The notes below the pieces were generated by a model. The model ran no database searches. It saw only the letters and a list, made by a program, of their open reading frames with translations, and was not told the origin of the DNA. From an uncultured Clostridia bacterium (GTDB lineage Bacteria > Bacillota > Clostridia > UBA1381), in NCBI GenBank assembly GCA_934462945.1, contig CAKSJF010000068.1, positions 1 through 12,570 on the forward strand: a stretch of 12,570 nucleotides of DNA. Reading direction: 5' to 3'. The position numbers and the translations under genes are program-made. The stretch's first letter is position 1. The number at the start of each line of letters is the position of its first letter. Shown here piece by piece: positions 12,381 to 12,570 of this stretch.

Positions 12381-12570
12381 GGGCGGATGATATCCGCCCC
12401 TACGGGATTGAATGTTATTGCAAATTTTGAGGGGTATGGAATTCATGCTTTTTGCGGGCGGATGATATCCGCCCCTACGAAATTGAATATTTCTGCAAAT
12501 TTTGAGGGGTATGGAATTCATGCTTTTTGCGGGCGGATGATATCCGCCCCTACGAAATTGAATATTTCTG
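12381..12570. repeat. 75-bp tandem palindromic repeat array (continues past the right edge)
   Basis: Palindrome cores GGGCGGATGATATCCGCCC begin at 12381, 12456 and 12531, exactly 75 bp apart. The first and second units differ at about five positions in 75. The third, cut by the window edge, matches the second over all 40 visible bases. Each core is followed by CCTACG on the right, so this array is in the orientation opposite to the copies at 238 and 9090. The spacer (GAAATTGAATATTTCTGC and onward) is different from that of the 6371 array. It follows feoB by about 50 bp with no gene or clear terminator between. Confidence 0.9.

Overview
The window looks like a chromosomal segment of a low-to-mid GC Gram-positive Clostridia species, probably a gut Lachnospiraceae/Oscillospiraceae-type anaerobe. 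The grounds are a clostridial-type pyruvate phosphate dikinase (catalytic His at 455, as in the Clostridium symbiosum enzyme), a clostridial-type MnmA, a feoA-feoA-feoB ferrous iron operon, a PlsY/GpsA phospholipid pathway, strong sigma-A promoters, AGGAGG-type ribosome binding sites and short palindromic intergenic repeats. The exact taxon is inferred, not proven.

Layout. 1-89 (minus) is the N-terminus of a COG3315-type methyltransferase running off the left edge, with its promoter and a GGTTAG-N6-CTAACC operator (120-176). 238-434 holds one copy of a palindromic repeat, nested inverted repeats and the ppdK terminator. 435-3065 (minus) is ppdK with its own promoter. 3290-3421 (plus) is an apparently unannotated small RNA: a consensus promoter, a predicted H-type pseudoknot and an intrinsic terminator, with no ORF. 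3423-8803 (minus) is a run of co-directional genes from a strong promoter at 8830-8858: pdxK-like kinase, DEDDh exonuclease, plsY, a 514-bp repeat-filled gap, gpsA, a 26-codon hydrophobic small ORF, mntP and mnmA, ending at a terminator shared with the small RNA. 9226-12330 (plus) is the iron operon feoA1-feoA2-feoB, preceded by a promoter and three GTTAG-N6-CTAAC-type dyads. From 12381 to the right edge is a tandem palindromic repeat array.

How the parts work together. PlsY and GpsA make and acylate glycerol-3-phosphate for phospholipids. PdxK salvages vitamin B6. MntP exports manganese and MnmA thiolates the tRNA wobble uridine. FeoA/FeoB import Fe2+. The same dyad sits at the feo promoter and at the left-edge methyltransferase, which suggests that one metal-responsive regulator, perhaps of the DtxR family, controls both.

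The less ordinary content is the pseudoknot RNA, the small ORF overlapping mntP, the shared operator, the acidic extracellular insertion in FeoB, and a family of about 73-75-bp tandem repeats built around the 19-bp palindrome GGGCGGATAATATCCGCCC. Everything here was read by eye; no search or folding program was run.
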